NCBI GenBank assembly: GCA_020850415.1
Contig: JADZER010000073.1
Coordinates: forward strand, 61,972 to 125,971
Length of the DNA stretch: 64,000 nt
DNA from: Phycisphaerales bacterium
GTDB taxonomy: Bacteria > Planctomycetota > Phycisphaerae > Phycisphaerales > UBA1924
Direction: 5' to 3'
Shown here in pieces: positions 46,409-55,765 of the stretch. Below the pieces are notes generated by a model, which saw nothing but the letters and a program-made list of their open reading frames with translations, was not told the DNA's origin and searched no databases. The position numbers and the translations under genes were made by a program. Within the stretch, counting starts at the first letter, position 1. Every line of letters starts with the position of its first letter.

Positions 46409-49237
46409 ATGGGCGCGCGACAGCTCGATCTGCTCCGTCGTTGGACCGTCAGGCCCGACCCCGACAACTCCGGTGCGGACAACCGCTGGTGGCAGAACCC
46501 GCCCCGCGAGGGCTGGGTCAGCTGCCGCACCGACGAGCCCTGGCAGAAAGCGCTCGGGCACGGCTACCACGGCGTGGCGTGGTACCGGCGTCGGGCCCGG
46601 CTGCCGGCAAAGTGGCTGGGCCAGGGGCAGCGGGTGTGGCTGCGCTTCGGCGCCGTCGCGACCGACTGCCGCGTCTGGGTCAACGGCCTGGAGGTCGGCA
46701 CGCACGCCGGCGACTATGTCCCCTTCGAGCTCGACATCACCGACGCCCTCGGCGCCGACGAGCACTGCGAGATCGTGTGCCGCGTCGATGAGATCAAGGG
46801 CTCCCCGCCTAAGGTGTGGGGCCAGGAGCCGTGGGGCGGCCACATCACCAAGGGCTTCCACGATGTGCTCAGCCTGCAGAAGGGCGGCATCTGGGGCGGC
46901 GTGAGCGCACGGGCGACGGGCCCGGTCTCGGTCAGGCCCAACGGGCTCTCCGCCGTCGCGGACCCGGCGACCGGCGAGGTCCGGGTGCGTCTCGAGTTCC
47001 AGCCGCACCAGGCCGGGGGCGTCGCGGAGATCGTCCTGGTCGAGCCGGGCACCGGCGAGCAGCAGCGCGGGCGGGCGACGATCGAGCCCGGCGCGACTAC
47101 CGCCGAGATCAGCCTCACCTGCCCGATCGTCCACCGTTGGTCCCCCGACGAGCCGACGCTGGGGAACCTCCACGCGACCGTGCGCACCAGGGGCGTCCCC
47201 GCCCGCGACGAGGCGACCTGCCGGTTCGCCTTCCGAACCTTCGAGGTCGGCGGGCGGGACAACCGCCGGATCCTGATGAATGGTCGCCCGCTCCTCCTCC
47301 GAGGCATGCTCGACTGGGGCGTCGAGCACGAGCACATCGCCCCGACCCCCACCCGCGACGAGCTGCTCGAGCGGTTCACCGAGCTGCGGGCCCGCGGGTT
47401 CAACTGCGTGTGCCTGTGCATGGTCTACCCGCACGAGGAGTTCTTCGAGGTCGCCGACGAGACCGGCATGCTGCTCTGGCAGATCCACCCGATCTGGAAG
47501 TCGGACATGTCGGCCCCGCACATGCCCGAGTACAAGCGCCTGTTCGACGAGTTCTACCGGCGCGACCGGCGCCACCCCTCGGTCTTCCTCGTGAGCGCGA
47601 CCTGCGAGCACGAGTGCTTCGACGCCGAGCTGGGCCGGTGGTGGTGGGGGCGCGGGCGCGAAGAGCTGCCCCACAACCTGCTGCAGGTCCAGACCGGGTT
47701 CCTCCAGTGGAGCGACACCGAACGCATGGACCTGTGGGACGAGCACACCTACGACAACTCCGGGCGCTGGCTCTGCTACCTCGACGACCTGGAGAAGTTC
47801 TTCGAGGCCAACCCGCCCCGCCCGTTCGTGATGGGCGAGACCATCATCGGCACGAGCTGGCCCGACACCGCCGGCCTGCTCGAGCGGCTCGGCGACGAGC
47901 GGCCCTGGTGGGCGCCCAAGGGCCTCGACGGCTTCGCCGCCTTCGAGAAGGCACTCGCCGAGCGATTCGGCGAGCAAGCCGTCGCACGCCTCCGCGAGCA
48001 TGGCGACGCGTTCAACCTCGGCCAGCGCAAGGCCCAGTGCGAGGCCCTCCGCTCGCGGCCCCACAACGCCGGCTGGGTCATGAACCACCTCCGCGATGTC
48101 TTCAGCTGCCAGTGCGGCTTCGAGGACGACCTGGGAAGATGGCGGTTCGGGCCCGAGCAGCTCCGCCCGTTCCTCGCCGATCGGATCTCCCTCCTCCGCA
48201 CCCCCTCCGGCTCGGTCGGGCTCGCGGCCGGCGACCCGGTCGAACTCTCCCTGGGCATCAGCAACTTCGGCGCCGAGCCCATCGACACGGTCGTGCGATT
48301 CGGCGGGTGGATGGAGACGACGCTGGCGGTGGTCGATCTCCCCGTCTGGGAGCGCCGGCTGGAGGTCCCGTGCGGCGAGGTCGGGTTTGTGACCGCCCCG
48401 TTCGCAACGCCATCCCTCGTCCACAACGAAAGCCCGATGCCGCTCCGCCTCCGCGCCGAGCCGGGAGCCGGCGAGCCCAACGAGTGGCGCCTGTGGGCGT
48501 TCCCCAAGTGCTACGGCACGCCCGACGGCGTCTTCCGAGACGACGCCTCCGCGTTCACGCCCGAGGAACGCCAGCCGGACTTCGAGGAGCGACGCTACAG
48601 CAGCGGCTGGGCCCTGGAATGCTCGGACTGGAAGCCGCGCCTGCCGGACCTCAACTCGCTGCTCCCCGGCGCGAAACACTGGCGCGACGCCGAGTCCACG
48701 CCGCGCGTGGACCGGCTCACCATCGTCTCCACGCGCCTCACCGAGCACATGCTGCTCCATCTCGAGCACGGGGGACGGGTCGTGCTGCTGGCCTCCAAGG
48801 CCGCCGGCAGCCCGCCGACCAAGTGGGTCAACTTCTACGGCCAGATCCCATTCCTCCCCGAGCGCGACGCCCACTCGCCCAACGCGCTGCTCGCGCCCGG
48901 CGAGAGCGCCTGGCTGCTCGACACACTCGGCCTCGATCTCAACCGCTGGTCCTGCCGCGCCGTGCCCACCCAGGATCTCGCCATCGCCGACGCCGTCGAG
49001 CCGGTCGTCCGCCTCGTGTTCACCCACGACAAGGGCCGCCCGGAGGTGTGGGACCAGGTGTTCACCGCCCGCGTCGGCGCGGGGCTGCTCGCCGTCAGCA
49101 CCCTCGACCACGACAGCCCCGCCGGCCGCTACATGCTGCACCGACTGATCGAGCATGTCCACCGGGGCGAGGCCCCCTCGCTCGAGCGCGGCGTCCTCGA
49201 CATCGAGACCGTCAGATCATGGAGCTGCCCCGCCTAG
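46409..49237 (+). CDS. Glycoside hydrolase family 2-like protein (beta-mannosidase-type layout)
   Basis: A 942-aa protein with the GH2 order of domains: sugar-binding jelly roll (about 1-175, WYRRRARLPAKW, VWVNGLEVGTHAGDYVPFELD), immunoglobulin-like domain (180-285), TIM barrel (285-600, FRTFEVGGRDNRRILMNGRP, LLLRGMLDW) and further beta domains. Canonical enzymes have an Asn-Glu acid/base dipeptide after HPSV; here that place reads HPSVFLVSATCEHECFD. The nucleophile region reads FVMGETIIG instead of SEFG. Activity may therefore be changed. No signal peptide is visible, so it is likely cytosolic and follows uptake. The last 21 bp overlap the convergent glycosidase-like gene. Confidence 0.8.
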   Translation: MGARQLDLLRRWTVRPDPDNSGADNRWWQNPPREGWVSCRTDEPWQKALGHGYHGVAWYRRRARLPAKWLGQGQRVWLRFGAVATDCRVWVNGLEVGTHAGDYVPFELDITDALGADEHCEIVCRVDEIKGSPPKVWGQEPWGGHITKGFHDVLSLQKGGIWGGVSARATGPVSVRPNGLSAVADPATGEVRVRLEFQPHQAGGVAEIVLVEPGTGEQQRGRATIEPGATTAEISLTCPIVHRWSPDEPTLGNLHATVRTRGVPARDEATCRFAFRTFEVGGRDNRRILMNGRPLLLRGMLDWGVEHEHIAPTPTRDELLERFTELRARGFNCVCLCMVYPHEEFFEVADETGMLLWQIHPIWKSDMSAPHMPEYKRLFDEFYRRDRRHPSVFLVSATCEHECFDAELGRWWWGRGREELPHNLLQVQTGFLQWSDTERMDLWDEHTYDNSGRWLCYLDDLEKFFEANPPRPFVMGETIIGTSWPDTAGLLERLGDERPWWAPKGLDGFAAFEKALAERFGEQAVARLREHGDAFNLGQRKAQCEALRSRPHNAGWVMNHLRDVFSCQCGFEDDLGRWRFGPEQLRPFLADRISLLRTPSGSVGLAAGDPVELSLGISNFGAEPIDTVVRFGGWMETTLAVVDLPVWERRLEVPCGEVGFVTAPFATPSLVHNESPMPLRLRAEPGAGEPNEWRLWAFPKCYGTPDGVFRDDASAFTPEERQPDFEERRYSSGWALECSDWKPRLPDLNSLLPGAKHWRDAESTPRVDRLTIVSTRLTEHMLLHLEHGGRVVLLASKAAGSPPTKWVNFYGQIPFLPERDAHSPNALLAPGESAWLLDTLGLDLNRWSCRAVPTQDLAIADAVEPVVRLVFTHDKGRPEVWDQVFTARVGAGLLAVSTLDHDSPAGRYMLHRLIEHVHRGEAPSLERGVLDIETVRSWSCPA

Positions 49238-51316
49238 GGTGTCGAGGTCCACCCCCATCCGCTCGAACTCCGCCGCGGCGTTCAGGAAGTGGGCCGTGAT
49301 CCAGAAAACCGTCCACCCCTCCGAATAGCCCCCGCGCATCGTCGCCAGCGTGTCAAGATCGCCCTGCTGGGCGAAGTTGGTCTGCTGGATCTGCTCGCCC
49401 TGGCTGCCGAAGGGGTCGATCAGCTGGCCGCACGACCGGTACATGACGGCGGCGAGCCGCCGGAGGTCGTCACGCCCGAGCAACTCCCCCATCCGGTAGA
49501 TCTCCGGCGTGTACATCACGCCGTAGACATCCAGGTGCTGGTTCTGCGCCGAGACGACCGTCCAGCCCCGCGACTTGAACCCATGGTCGCGCAGCCGCCC
49601 GGGCGGCATGTCGATGTCCCACACGCAGGTGTAGCTGAGCGCGACATCCATCGCGTGGGCCGCCCGGTCGAGCCACACCCGCTCGCCGGTCATGTCGTAC
49701 ACCGCCAGGAACGCCTGGAACCCGGCCCACGCCCCCTCCTTGTCCTCGCACTGCGCGTCGAGCGTCCCGCCCCAGTAGGGCTCGGCCATATCGAGGTGCC
49801 GCCCGGCGTAGTGCTCGGCGCCCTTGATCGCCGCCGCCCGGAACCGGTCGTCGCCGAAGAGGGCGTACCCCTTGCACAGCGGCGACACCAGAAACGCCTC
49901 GCTCGTCGAGCGGGGCCGCCAGTCGTCACGGAGCATGTGCCCCGCGTGGACCTCGCACGCCCGGCGCAGGAACGCCTCCCACCGGGCCGTGTCGACGCCC
50001 TCGCGCCCTCGTCCGACCCCGCGTCCGACCAAGATCGCCCGCGCGAAGTTCTCCATGGCCTGGCCCTGCGAGACGGGGTCTTGGTCGAACCACCCGCCCC
50101 GCTCGGGGTCGAACCGCAGCAGGAACCCGCCCTCGTTGAACGGCGAGGTCGAGAGGAAGTCCAGCGAGCGCTGGGCCATCGAGGTCCACCGCTCGCGCTG
50201 CCCCTCGTCGGCGAGCTGGAGCAGCGCGAACCCCGGCGCCGCCGCCTGACCGCACCAGCCCATCACCAGATCGTTGCGGTTCGGGTACATCCGGAACCCG
50301 GCGGCACCCTCGCCGCCCTCCCACCAGCGGCTCTCGGCGAAGGCGGCCTTCGCGCGGACAATCTCCCCGGCGCTCGGCAGCCCGGCGCACGAGTATGGCT
50401 CAAAGAGGGCGAGCGAATGGCCCAGCGCCGTGCGGAACGCCGAGCCCCGGGCGTGGCCGCCCGAGGCCTCCAGATAGAAGGTCTTCTCGATGACCGCCCC
50501 CGGGGGGACCGTCAGCACCGCGCCGTCGTACGCCAGCACGCGCCCCTGGTTGGCCTTGGCCATGCCCCAGCGCCCGTTGATCGCGACCGGGCCGGAGAGC
50601 AGCGTCAGTTCCACGCCGTCGTCGCGCCCGATCGCGCCCAGCGACCACCACTGGTCACCCCTCTGCGCGTGCGGCGCGAGACTGGGCAGCGAGTGCAGCG
50701 CCGCGCCCCGCACGACGCCCGCGTCGTCCCACTCCAGGCTCGCGAAGGGCATCGGGTAGCGGTGCTCCTCAAAGACCGCAGCCTCCCCGGGCAGCCCCGC
50801 GAAGCCCGCGACGACGCCCGCGCCGGTCGCGACGCCCGAGGGATTGCCGAAGTAGCAGATCCCCGGCAGGAGCGTGCGGGCGCCGGCCCCGGCTTTCTCC
50901 CACCGCACCGAGAGCGTGACGCCGGCGCCCGGCCGGTCCCCGGCCCAGGTGAACCGCCGCCGCCCCTCGATCACGCCCTTGTGCTCTCGGTAGGCGTCCT
51001 GAAGCCGCCACGCGCCGCCGGGGGTCTCGAGCGAGCCGGTCAGCACCAGCCACTCCCCGCGCTGCTCGACCGATCCGGGCGAGGCGTGCAGCCAGCCGGC
51101 GGGGCGCTGGTCCTCCAACCCGGTCGCGATCGACCACAGACCCTCCGCGGGCGAGGCCAGCCGGGGCCCCCCGTCGTCGAGCAGGAACAGCCGGACCTCG
51201 CCTTCGTCGCGCTGCGCGACGAGCACGCCGGTATCCGACCCGACACGCCCCAACTCCTGGCCGAGCACCGCGCCCGAGCCGCACACCACCACCGACGCCA
51301 GACTCACCAGCCGCAT
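49217..51316 (-). CDS. Secreted six-hairpin glycosidase-like protein
   Basis: A 699-aa exported protein with an N-terminal signal peptide (LVSLASVVVCGSGAVLG). It has a beta-sandwich region to about residue 330, then an alpha-helical part with features of (alpha/alpha)6 barrels such as NRNDLVMGWCGQAAAPGFALLQLAD, WFDQDPVSQGQAMENFARAIL, YWGGTLDAQCEDKEGAWAGFQAFLAVY and CVWDIDMPPGRLRDHGFKSRGWTVVSAQNQHLDVYG. The many Trp and Asp residues fit a sugar-binding cleft. I cannot name the family. It is the last gene of the operon with GH172 and a sugar ABC transporter (28 bp after the solute-binding protein), which supports a polysaccharide-degrading role. AGGAG precedes the ATG by 9 nt. Confidence 0.75.
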   Translation of the reverse strand: MRLVSLASVVVCGSGAVLGQELGRVGSDTGVLVAQRDEGEVRLFLLDDGGPRLASPAEGLWSIATGLEDQRPAGWLHASPGSVEQRGEWLVLTGSLETPGGAWRLQDAYREHKGVIEGRRRFTWAGDRPGAGVTLSVRWEKAGAGARTLLPGICYFGNPSGVATGAGVVAGFAGLPGEAAVFEEHRYPMPFASLEWDDAGVVRGAALHSLPSLAPHAQRGDQWWSLGAIGRDDGVELTLLSGPVAINGRWGMAKANQGRVLAYDGAVLTVPPGAVIEKTFYLEASGGHARGSAFRTALGHSLALFEPYSCAGLPSAGEIVRAKAAFAESRWWEGGEGAAGFRMYPNRNDLVMGWCGQAAAPGFALLQLADEGQRERWTSMAQRSLDFLSTSPFNEGGFLLRFDPERGGWFDQDPVSQGQAMENFARAILVGRGVGRGREGVDTARWEAFLRRACEVHAGHMLRDDWRPRSTSEAFLVSPLCKGYALFGDDRFRAAAIKGAEHYAGRHLDMAEPYWGGTLDAQCEDKEGAWAGFQAFLAVYDMTGERVWLDRAAHAMDVALSYTCVWDIDMPPGRLRDHGFKSRGWTVVSAQNQHLDVYGVMYTPEIYRMGELLGRDDLRRLAAVMYRSCGQLIDPFGSQGEQIQQTNFAQQGDLDTLATMRGGYSEGWTVFWITAHFLNAAAEFERMGVDLDTLGGAAP

Positions 51317-51344
51317 CGCGTGATCTCCTGAATGCTGCGAGGGA

Positions 51345-52796
51345 CTATCTCGCCCCGGCCCGGTCAACCGGCGCCAGGCCCTTGGCCGCCCGGTCCCGGT
51401 CGATGTGCGCGTGCACCGCGCGGGCGACACCGTCGAGCGCCTCCTGGGCGGTGGGGGTGTCCGGCGACTGCAGGTACATCTGCAGCATCGCCATGATCTC
51501 GTCCTCGAGCGTCCGCTGGTAGAGGCTCGTGGGGATGAAGCCGGGCGCCCGCCCGGTCTCCGGGAGCGGGTTCACCGCGTAGCGCAGCCACGCCGCCCTG
51601 TCGGGGTAGTCCTCGCGCGCCATCGGCGGCACCTCGTAGCCCTCGCCCGACTCGCTCGGCACGCCGCGGGTGCTCTCGAAGCGCGGGGAATTGACCACGC
51701 CCAGGTGGGCCGGCGGCGCGACGCGGAGCGTGTCCCAGTACCGGGCCGCCTGCTCCTCGCTCACCAGCCACCGGATCATGCTCCAGCCCTCGTCGGGGTA
51801 GCTGGCGAACCGCCCGATGCCCCAGATGCACGAGCCGCACACGATCGCCTGCTCCCGGCCGCGGAGCGACGGGGCGACGGCGAAGTTGAGGCCCGGCGCG
51901 TTGCGCTCGAAGCTCGGGATGTTCCAGGACCCGTCCATGTAGAGCGCGGTCTGGCCGTTGCGGAACCGGCTATCGGGCCCCGTGCCCTGCGTGCGCCCGA
52001 AGTAGGGCTCCCACGAGCGGTCCTCGTACGCCAGAGCCCGGAGGAACTCCAGCGCCTCGACCCCCGCGGGCGAGTTGACCAGCGTGGTCAGACCGTCGTC
52101 CGTCCACCCCGTCCCCCCCGCCTGCGCGAGAAGCTGCAGGAACGGCCACTGCCAGATGATGAAATCGAACCCATAGACGACCACCCGCCCCTCGGCGTCA
52201 CGCTGCGTGAGCCTCTTCGCGGCGTCCCGGAGCCTCGCCCAGTCCCAGGTCTCGTCGGGGTAGCCGATCCGCTCGTCCGGGTGCGCCGCGTCGTACGCGT
52301 CGATGATGTCCTTGTTGTAGTACAAGCCCCACTGGGCGTTGTCCTCGGGCAGCGCGTAGAGCTTGCCGTCCACGCGCAGCGCGTCCAGAATGTGCGGCGG
52401 GAAGTTCGCCAGCTCCTCGGCCGTCAGGCCGTTCGGCCCGTGGATGTACTCATCCAGCGGCACCAGCATCCCCCGGCTGACCATCCCGTGGTAGTCGGTC
52501 ACCATGATCCGCATGACCTCCGCGCCGTCCCCCGCGGCGTGCCACGCGTTGTACTTCATGTTGACATCGGGGTGGCGCTGGTAATCGACGCGCACCCCGG
52601 GGTCGATCTCCTCATACCCGCGGGCGTACAGGTCCTTGAACAGCCGGTCCTCGAACGGCATGCCCCAGACCGTGAGCGTGATCTCCTTCCGCCCCGCGCC
52701 CCCGTGGGCGCCCGAGCCCGGGCGCAGCACCGGCGGGAACACCGCGATCACGGTCCCCGCGACAAGCCCGAAGAGCACCACAAGGCTGGTCCGCAC
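51345..52796 (-). CDS. ABC sugar transporter solute-binding protein
   Basis: A 483-aa extracytoplasmic binding protein of the MalE/UgpB type (SBP_bac_1). A membrane anchor or signal (LVVLFGLVAGTVIAVFPPVL) is followed by ITLTVWGMPFEDRLFKDLY, VDYQRHPDVNMKYNAWHAAG, LDALRVDGKLYALPEDNAQW, VYGFDFIIWQWPFLQLLAQAGG, ALYMDGSWNIPSFE and WGIGRFASYPDEGWSMIRWL, all typical of carbohydrate-binding members. The GTG start lies 5 nt after the stop of the inner permease and uses AAGGAG located inside that gene's last codons. With the two permeases it should import an oligosaccharide. No ATPase gene is in the operon, so a shared MsiK/MalK-type ATPase elsewhere is likely. Confidence 0.9.
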   Translation of the reverse strand: MRTSLVVLFGLVAGTVIAVFPPVLRPGSGAHGGAGRKEITLTVWGMPFEDRLFKDLYARGYEEIDPGVRVDYQRHPDVNMKYNAWHAAGDGAEVMRIMVTDYHGMVSRGMLVPLDEYIHGPNGLTAEELANFPPHILDALRVDGKLYALPEDNAQWGLYYNKDIIDAYDAAHPDERIGYPDETWDWARLRDAAKRLTQRDAEGRVVVYGFDFIIWQWPFLQLLAQAGGTGWTDDGLTTLVNSPAGVEALEFLRALAYEDRSWEPYFGRTQGTGPDSRFRNGQTALYMDGSWNIPSFERNAPGLNFAVAPSLRGREQAIVCGSCIWGIGRFASYPDEGWSMIRWLVSEEQAARYWDTLRVAPPAHLGVVNSPRFESTRGVPSESGEGYEVPPMAREDYPDRAAWLRYAVNPLPETGRAPGFIPTSLYQRTLEDEIMAMLQMYLQSPDTPTAQEALDGVARAVHAHIDRDRAAKGLAPVDRAGAR

Positions 52797-52801
52797 GCCC
52801 G

Positions 52802-53647
52802 CTACTCCTTGATCCCCGTCAACGCCACACCGCGCACGAACGCCCGCTGGCAGAAGAAGAATATGACGATCAGCGGCAGGATCAGGATCGTCGCCGCCGC
52901 CATCGTCTCCGGCCAGCTCTGCATGTACTGGCCCGAGGCCAGGTCCGCCACCGCCAGCGGCAGGGTCTTCTCGCCGATCGAGTCGATCACGATCAGCGGC
53001 CAGAAGAAGTTGTTCCAGGAGTTCATGAAGCTGAAAATCGCCAGCGCCGTGATCGCCGGCCACGCCATCGGCCGCACGATCGTCCAGAAGAGGTCCCAGT
53101 CGTCCATCCCGTCGATCCGCCCCGCCTCGAGCAGCGCGTCAGGGACCGCCGAGACCGCCTGACGCATGTAGAACACGCCGAACCCGCTCGCCAGGAACGG
53201 CACGATCAGCGCCTGCCAGTTGTCGATGAACCCCAGCCACCGGCTGATCAGGTACGCGAAGATGAAAAAGCACTGCATCGGAAGCATCATCGTCGCCAGC
53301 GTCATCCAGAAGAGGACCCGCCTGCCCGCGAACCGCATCTTCGCGAACGCGAACCCCGCCAGCGCGTTGTGCGCGACCGCCAGCACCGTCGTCACCACCG
53401 CCACCACCGTCGAGTTCGCGTAGTAGAGGTGCAGGTCCGCCGCCTCCACCGCCCGCGGGTAGTTCCGCCACTGCCACACCGCCGGCAGCAGGTTCCCCAG
53501 CGTCGGCGCCTGGGCCGCCTCCTGGTCGGTCTTCAGGCTCGTCAGCAGCATCCACAGGAACGGCGCCAGCATGGTCGCCGCGACCAGGTACACCCCGAGG
53601 TGCACCGCCGCCCGAACCGGCAGGCTGGGCCGGCGCAGCGAGCTCAC
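52802..53647 (-). CDS. ABC sugar transporter permease (MalG type)
   Basis: A 281-aa inner-membrane permease with six hydrophobic segments and the EAA-type coupling loop EAGRIDGMDDWDLFWTIVRP before PAITALAIFSFMNSWNNFFWPL, typical of MalG/AraQ. It begins 4 nt inside the preceding permease gene (ATGA). Known role: forms the heterodimeric channel with the MalF-type subunit. Confidence 0.94.
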   Translation of the reverse strand: MSSLRRPSLPVRAAVHLGVYLVAATMLAPFLWMLLTSLKTDQEAAQAPTLGNLLPAVWQWRNYPRAVEAADLHLYYANSTVVAVVTTVLAVAHNALAGFAFAKMRFAGRRVLFWMTLATMMLPMQCFFIFAYLISRWLGFIDNWQALIVPFLASGFGVFYMRQAVSAVPDALLEAGRIDGMDDWDLFWTIVRPMAWPAITALAIFSFMNSWNNFFWPLIVIDSIGEKTLPLAVADLASGQYMQSWPETMAAATILILPLIVIFFFCQRAFVRGVALTGIKE

Positions 53648-54540
53648 CGGGCCGCCCCCTTCCCGCCCCGCTCCGCGAACAGCCCGAGCTGCGCCGCCGT
53701 CGCCACCACCGTCAGCAGGAAGATCACCACCCCGATCGCCGACGCGTACCCGAACCGGCTGTACCCGAACTGCCGGAAAATGAACAGGTTCAGCACATTT
53801 GTGTAGTCCGACTCGGAGATCGAACCCGCCGTCGAGCCCGTCACCACATACACCAGATCGAACACCATCAGCGCGCTGATCACCCCCGTCACCATCAGGA
53901 ACGCCGTCATCGGAGCCGCCTGAGGCCAGGTGATGTGCCGCAGCACCGCCACACGCGACGCCCCGTCAACCTCCGCCGCCTCGTACAGCGTCTCGTTGAT
54001 CCCCGCCAGCGCCGCCAGGTACAGCACCAGGCAGAACCCCACCTTCTGCCACACCGAGATCACGATGATCCAGAAAAACGGCCAGTACCCGTCCTGCAGC
54101 CAGTTCGGCGGGTCATCCACGCCCACAAGCCGCAGCCCGTAGTTCAGCAGCCCCGCCTGGTCATCGAGCAGCCACCGCCACACAAACCCGATCGCGACCA
54201 CCGAGATGATCGTCGGCATGAAGAACAGCGTCCGCACCAGCGCCTTGCCCCGGAACCACCGGGCGTGCACCGCGACCGCCAGCAGAAAGGCCAGCAGCAC
54301 AGCCGGCGGGACGGACACCAGGCCATAGACCATCGTGTTCCGAAGCGCCGGCCAGAACTTCGCATCGCGGAAGAGCGCCTGGAAGTTCCTGAACCCCACA
54401 AACGACGGCGGACCATCGCCGTTCCATTGGAAAAAGCTCAGACCAAGCCCGACCACCGTCGGCACAAGCGTGAAGACAAGCAGAATCCCGAGCGGGAATA
54501 CGACAAAGAAGTACGCGGATCGGGTCTGCCGGCCGGCCAT
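53644..54540 (-). CDS. ABC sugar transporter permease (MalF/UgpA type)
   Basis: A 298-aa permease with an N-terminal helix (YFFVVFPLGILLVFTLVPTVVGLGLSFF in pieces), the periplasmic FQWNGDGPPSFVGFRNFQAL typical of UgpA/MalF and the coupling loop EAAEVDGASRVAVLRHITWP. It follows the GH172 gene after 39 bp and overlaps the second permease by 4 nt. It is expected to pair with that permease to import the product of the GH172 enzyme or a related oligosaccharide. Confidence 0.94.
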   Translation of the reverse strand: MAGRQTRSAYFFVVFPLGILLVFTLVPTVVGLGLSFFQWNGDGPPSFVGFRNFQALFRDAKFWPALRNTMVYGLVSVPPAVLLAFLLAVAVHARWFRGKALVRTLFFMPTIISVVAIGFVWRWLLDDQAGLLNYGLRLVGVDDPPNWLQDGYWPFFWIIVISVWQKVGFCLVLYLAALAGINETLYEAAEVDGASRVAVLRHITWPQAAPMTAFLMVTGVISALMVFDLVYVVTGSTAGSISESDYTNVLNLFIFRQFGYSRFGYASAIGVVIFLLTVVATAAQLGLFAERGGKGAAR

Positions 54541-54579
54541 GAGCCTCCAAGCCTATCGACCCCGGGCCCCCGGGGGGGC

Positions 54580-55677
54580 CTACCGGGCGAACCGCTCCTC
54601 GACCCGCGCCAGCGCCGGGACCGCCGCCGGCCTCTCCAGGTAGTAGAACGCCGTCGATGCCAGATCGTCCGTCAGCGGCTGGAACTTCCCGTTCGGCCAC
54701 CACCCCAGCGCCTGGATCGTCACCCGCAGGTCCTTCTCGAACCGCACAGGATCCGGGATGTGCCAGCGGTACAGCCCGTGGCTCGGGATCCGCGGCCCCG
54801 TGTGCCCCAGGCACTCGTGCACGACCTGGGGATACCCGAGATACGCGGTCGAGTACGCCGTCGGTGTGAGGTCCCGCTCGTGGTCCATCACAAACCCCCA
54901 CGCCCCCCCGAAGTAGTCCTCCGTGCCCGTGCCACAGATCGTCGGCGCGTCGTCCCCATCGCCGTCGAGGAAGAACTTCACCTCCCCCTCGCCCCACCAG
55001 CCGTTGGAGAGCTGGTTCCAGACCAGGTATGTCCCGGCGTAGTGCCCCCGTCCCCGGACCCGGTCGACGATGACATGCTCGGGGTTCTCACGGGTCGTCA
55101 GCGAGCGGGACCACGACGCGTGGAGGTACCCGGCGTCCGCCGGCACATCCTCCAGGCTGTAGGTCACCTGGTAGAAGAACTCGTTGATCGTCTTCGGCCC
55201 ATCATTGCGGATGGTGAGCCGGAACCGCTTGCGGAAGGGCATCGGCCAGTAGCTGTTCATCCCCCCCTTGGGGTTCACGGCGATCGGCTGGCTATTGATC
55301 AGCGCCCGACCGTCGATGCCGTTGGCGAAGAAGTCCCCGACCGGGACCGCGATGCTCGGCGACGCCCCGTCGTCGTAGGTCACCTCCCACGCGATCCACC
55401 GGTGCACGCTGGCCAGCACCGTGCACCAGATGTGCTGGACGACCCCCGGACCCTCGATATCCGCCAGCACCACCGTCTGCCCGGGCTCGAGGTTCCGCAG
55501 GCAGGGCCGGACCTTCCACCCGCGCCCCAACTCGCTCGCGGCATCCGTGCACCAGGGGTCGTCCCCCGGGGCAGCCCGGGCCCCCGACCCCTTCGCCCCC
55601 GTCGGGTTCTCGGCCGAGATCGACCGGGTGCGGGCGTGGCGGAGACGAAAAATATCCAACTGGCCAGTATTTTCCAC
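54580..55677 (-). CDS. GH172 (DUF2961) glycoside hydrolase
   Basis: A 365-aa DUF2961 protein, now family GH172, whose known members act on difructose dianhydrides, D-arabinan and D-fructofuranosides. The start resembles other members (RTRSISAENPTGAKG). Further motifs are DIEGPGVVQHIW, YYDDG-like YDDGASPSIAVPVGDFFANG, WPMPFRKRFRLTIRNDG and GTGTEDYFGGAWGF (the conserved TEDYF). Two glutamates in such motifs act as catalytic residues in the family. No clear signal peptide is present, so it may act on imported oligosaccharide. GTG start with AGGAGA 6 nt upstream. It leads an operon with a sugar ABC transporter and a secreted glycosidase-like protein, which suggests an arabinan- or fructan-type substrate. 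Confidence 0.9.
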   Translation of the reverse strand: MENTGQLDIFRLRHARTRSISAENPTGAKGSGARAAPGDDPWCTDAASELGRGWKVRPCLRNLEPGQTVVLADIEGPGVVQHIWCTVLASVHRWIAWEVTYDDGASPSIAVPVGDFFANGIDGRALINSQPIAVNPKGGMNSYWPMPFRKRFRLTIRNDGPKTINEFFYQVTYSLEDVPADAGYLHASWSRSLTTRENPEHVIVDRVRGRGHYAGTYLVWNQLSNGWWGEGEVKFFLDGDGDDAPTICGTGTEDYFGGAWGFVMDHERDLTPTAYSTAYLGYPQVVHECLGHTGPRIPSHGLYRWHIPDPVRFEKDLRVTIQALGWWPNGKFQPLTDDLASTAFYYLERPAAVPALARVEERFAR

Positions 55678-55765
55678 AGGACTCTCCTAGCGTGGCGTGA
55701 ATTGTGGCCTCAGATTATTGGTCTGACCCGAAAGGGGTAGACACACCTCCCGGTCCCGTATTAGT

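Noticed and set aside
45617..49162. A 1181-aa open frame on the minus strand opposite the BtpA and GH2 genes
   Set aside because: It is composed of Gly/Arg/Val-rich shadow sequence, and the plus-strand genes have convincing family motifs.
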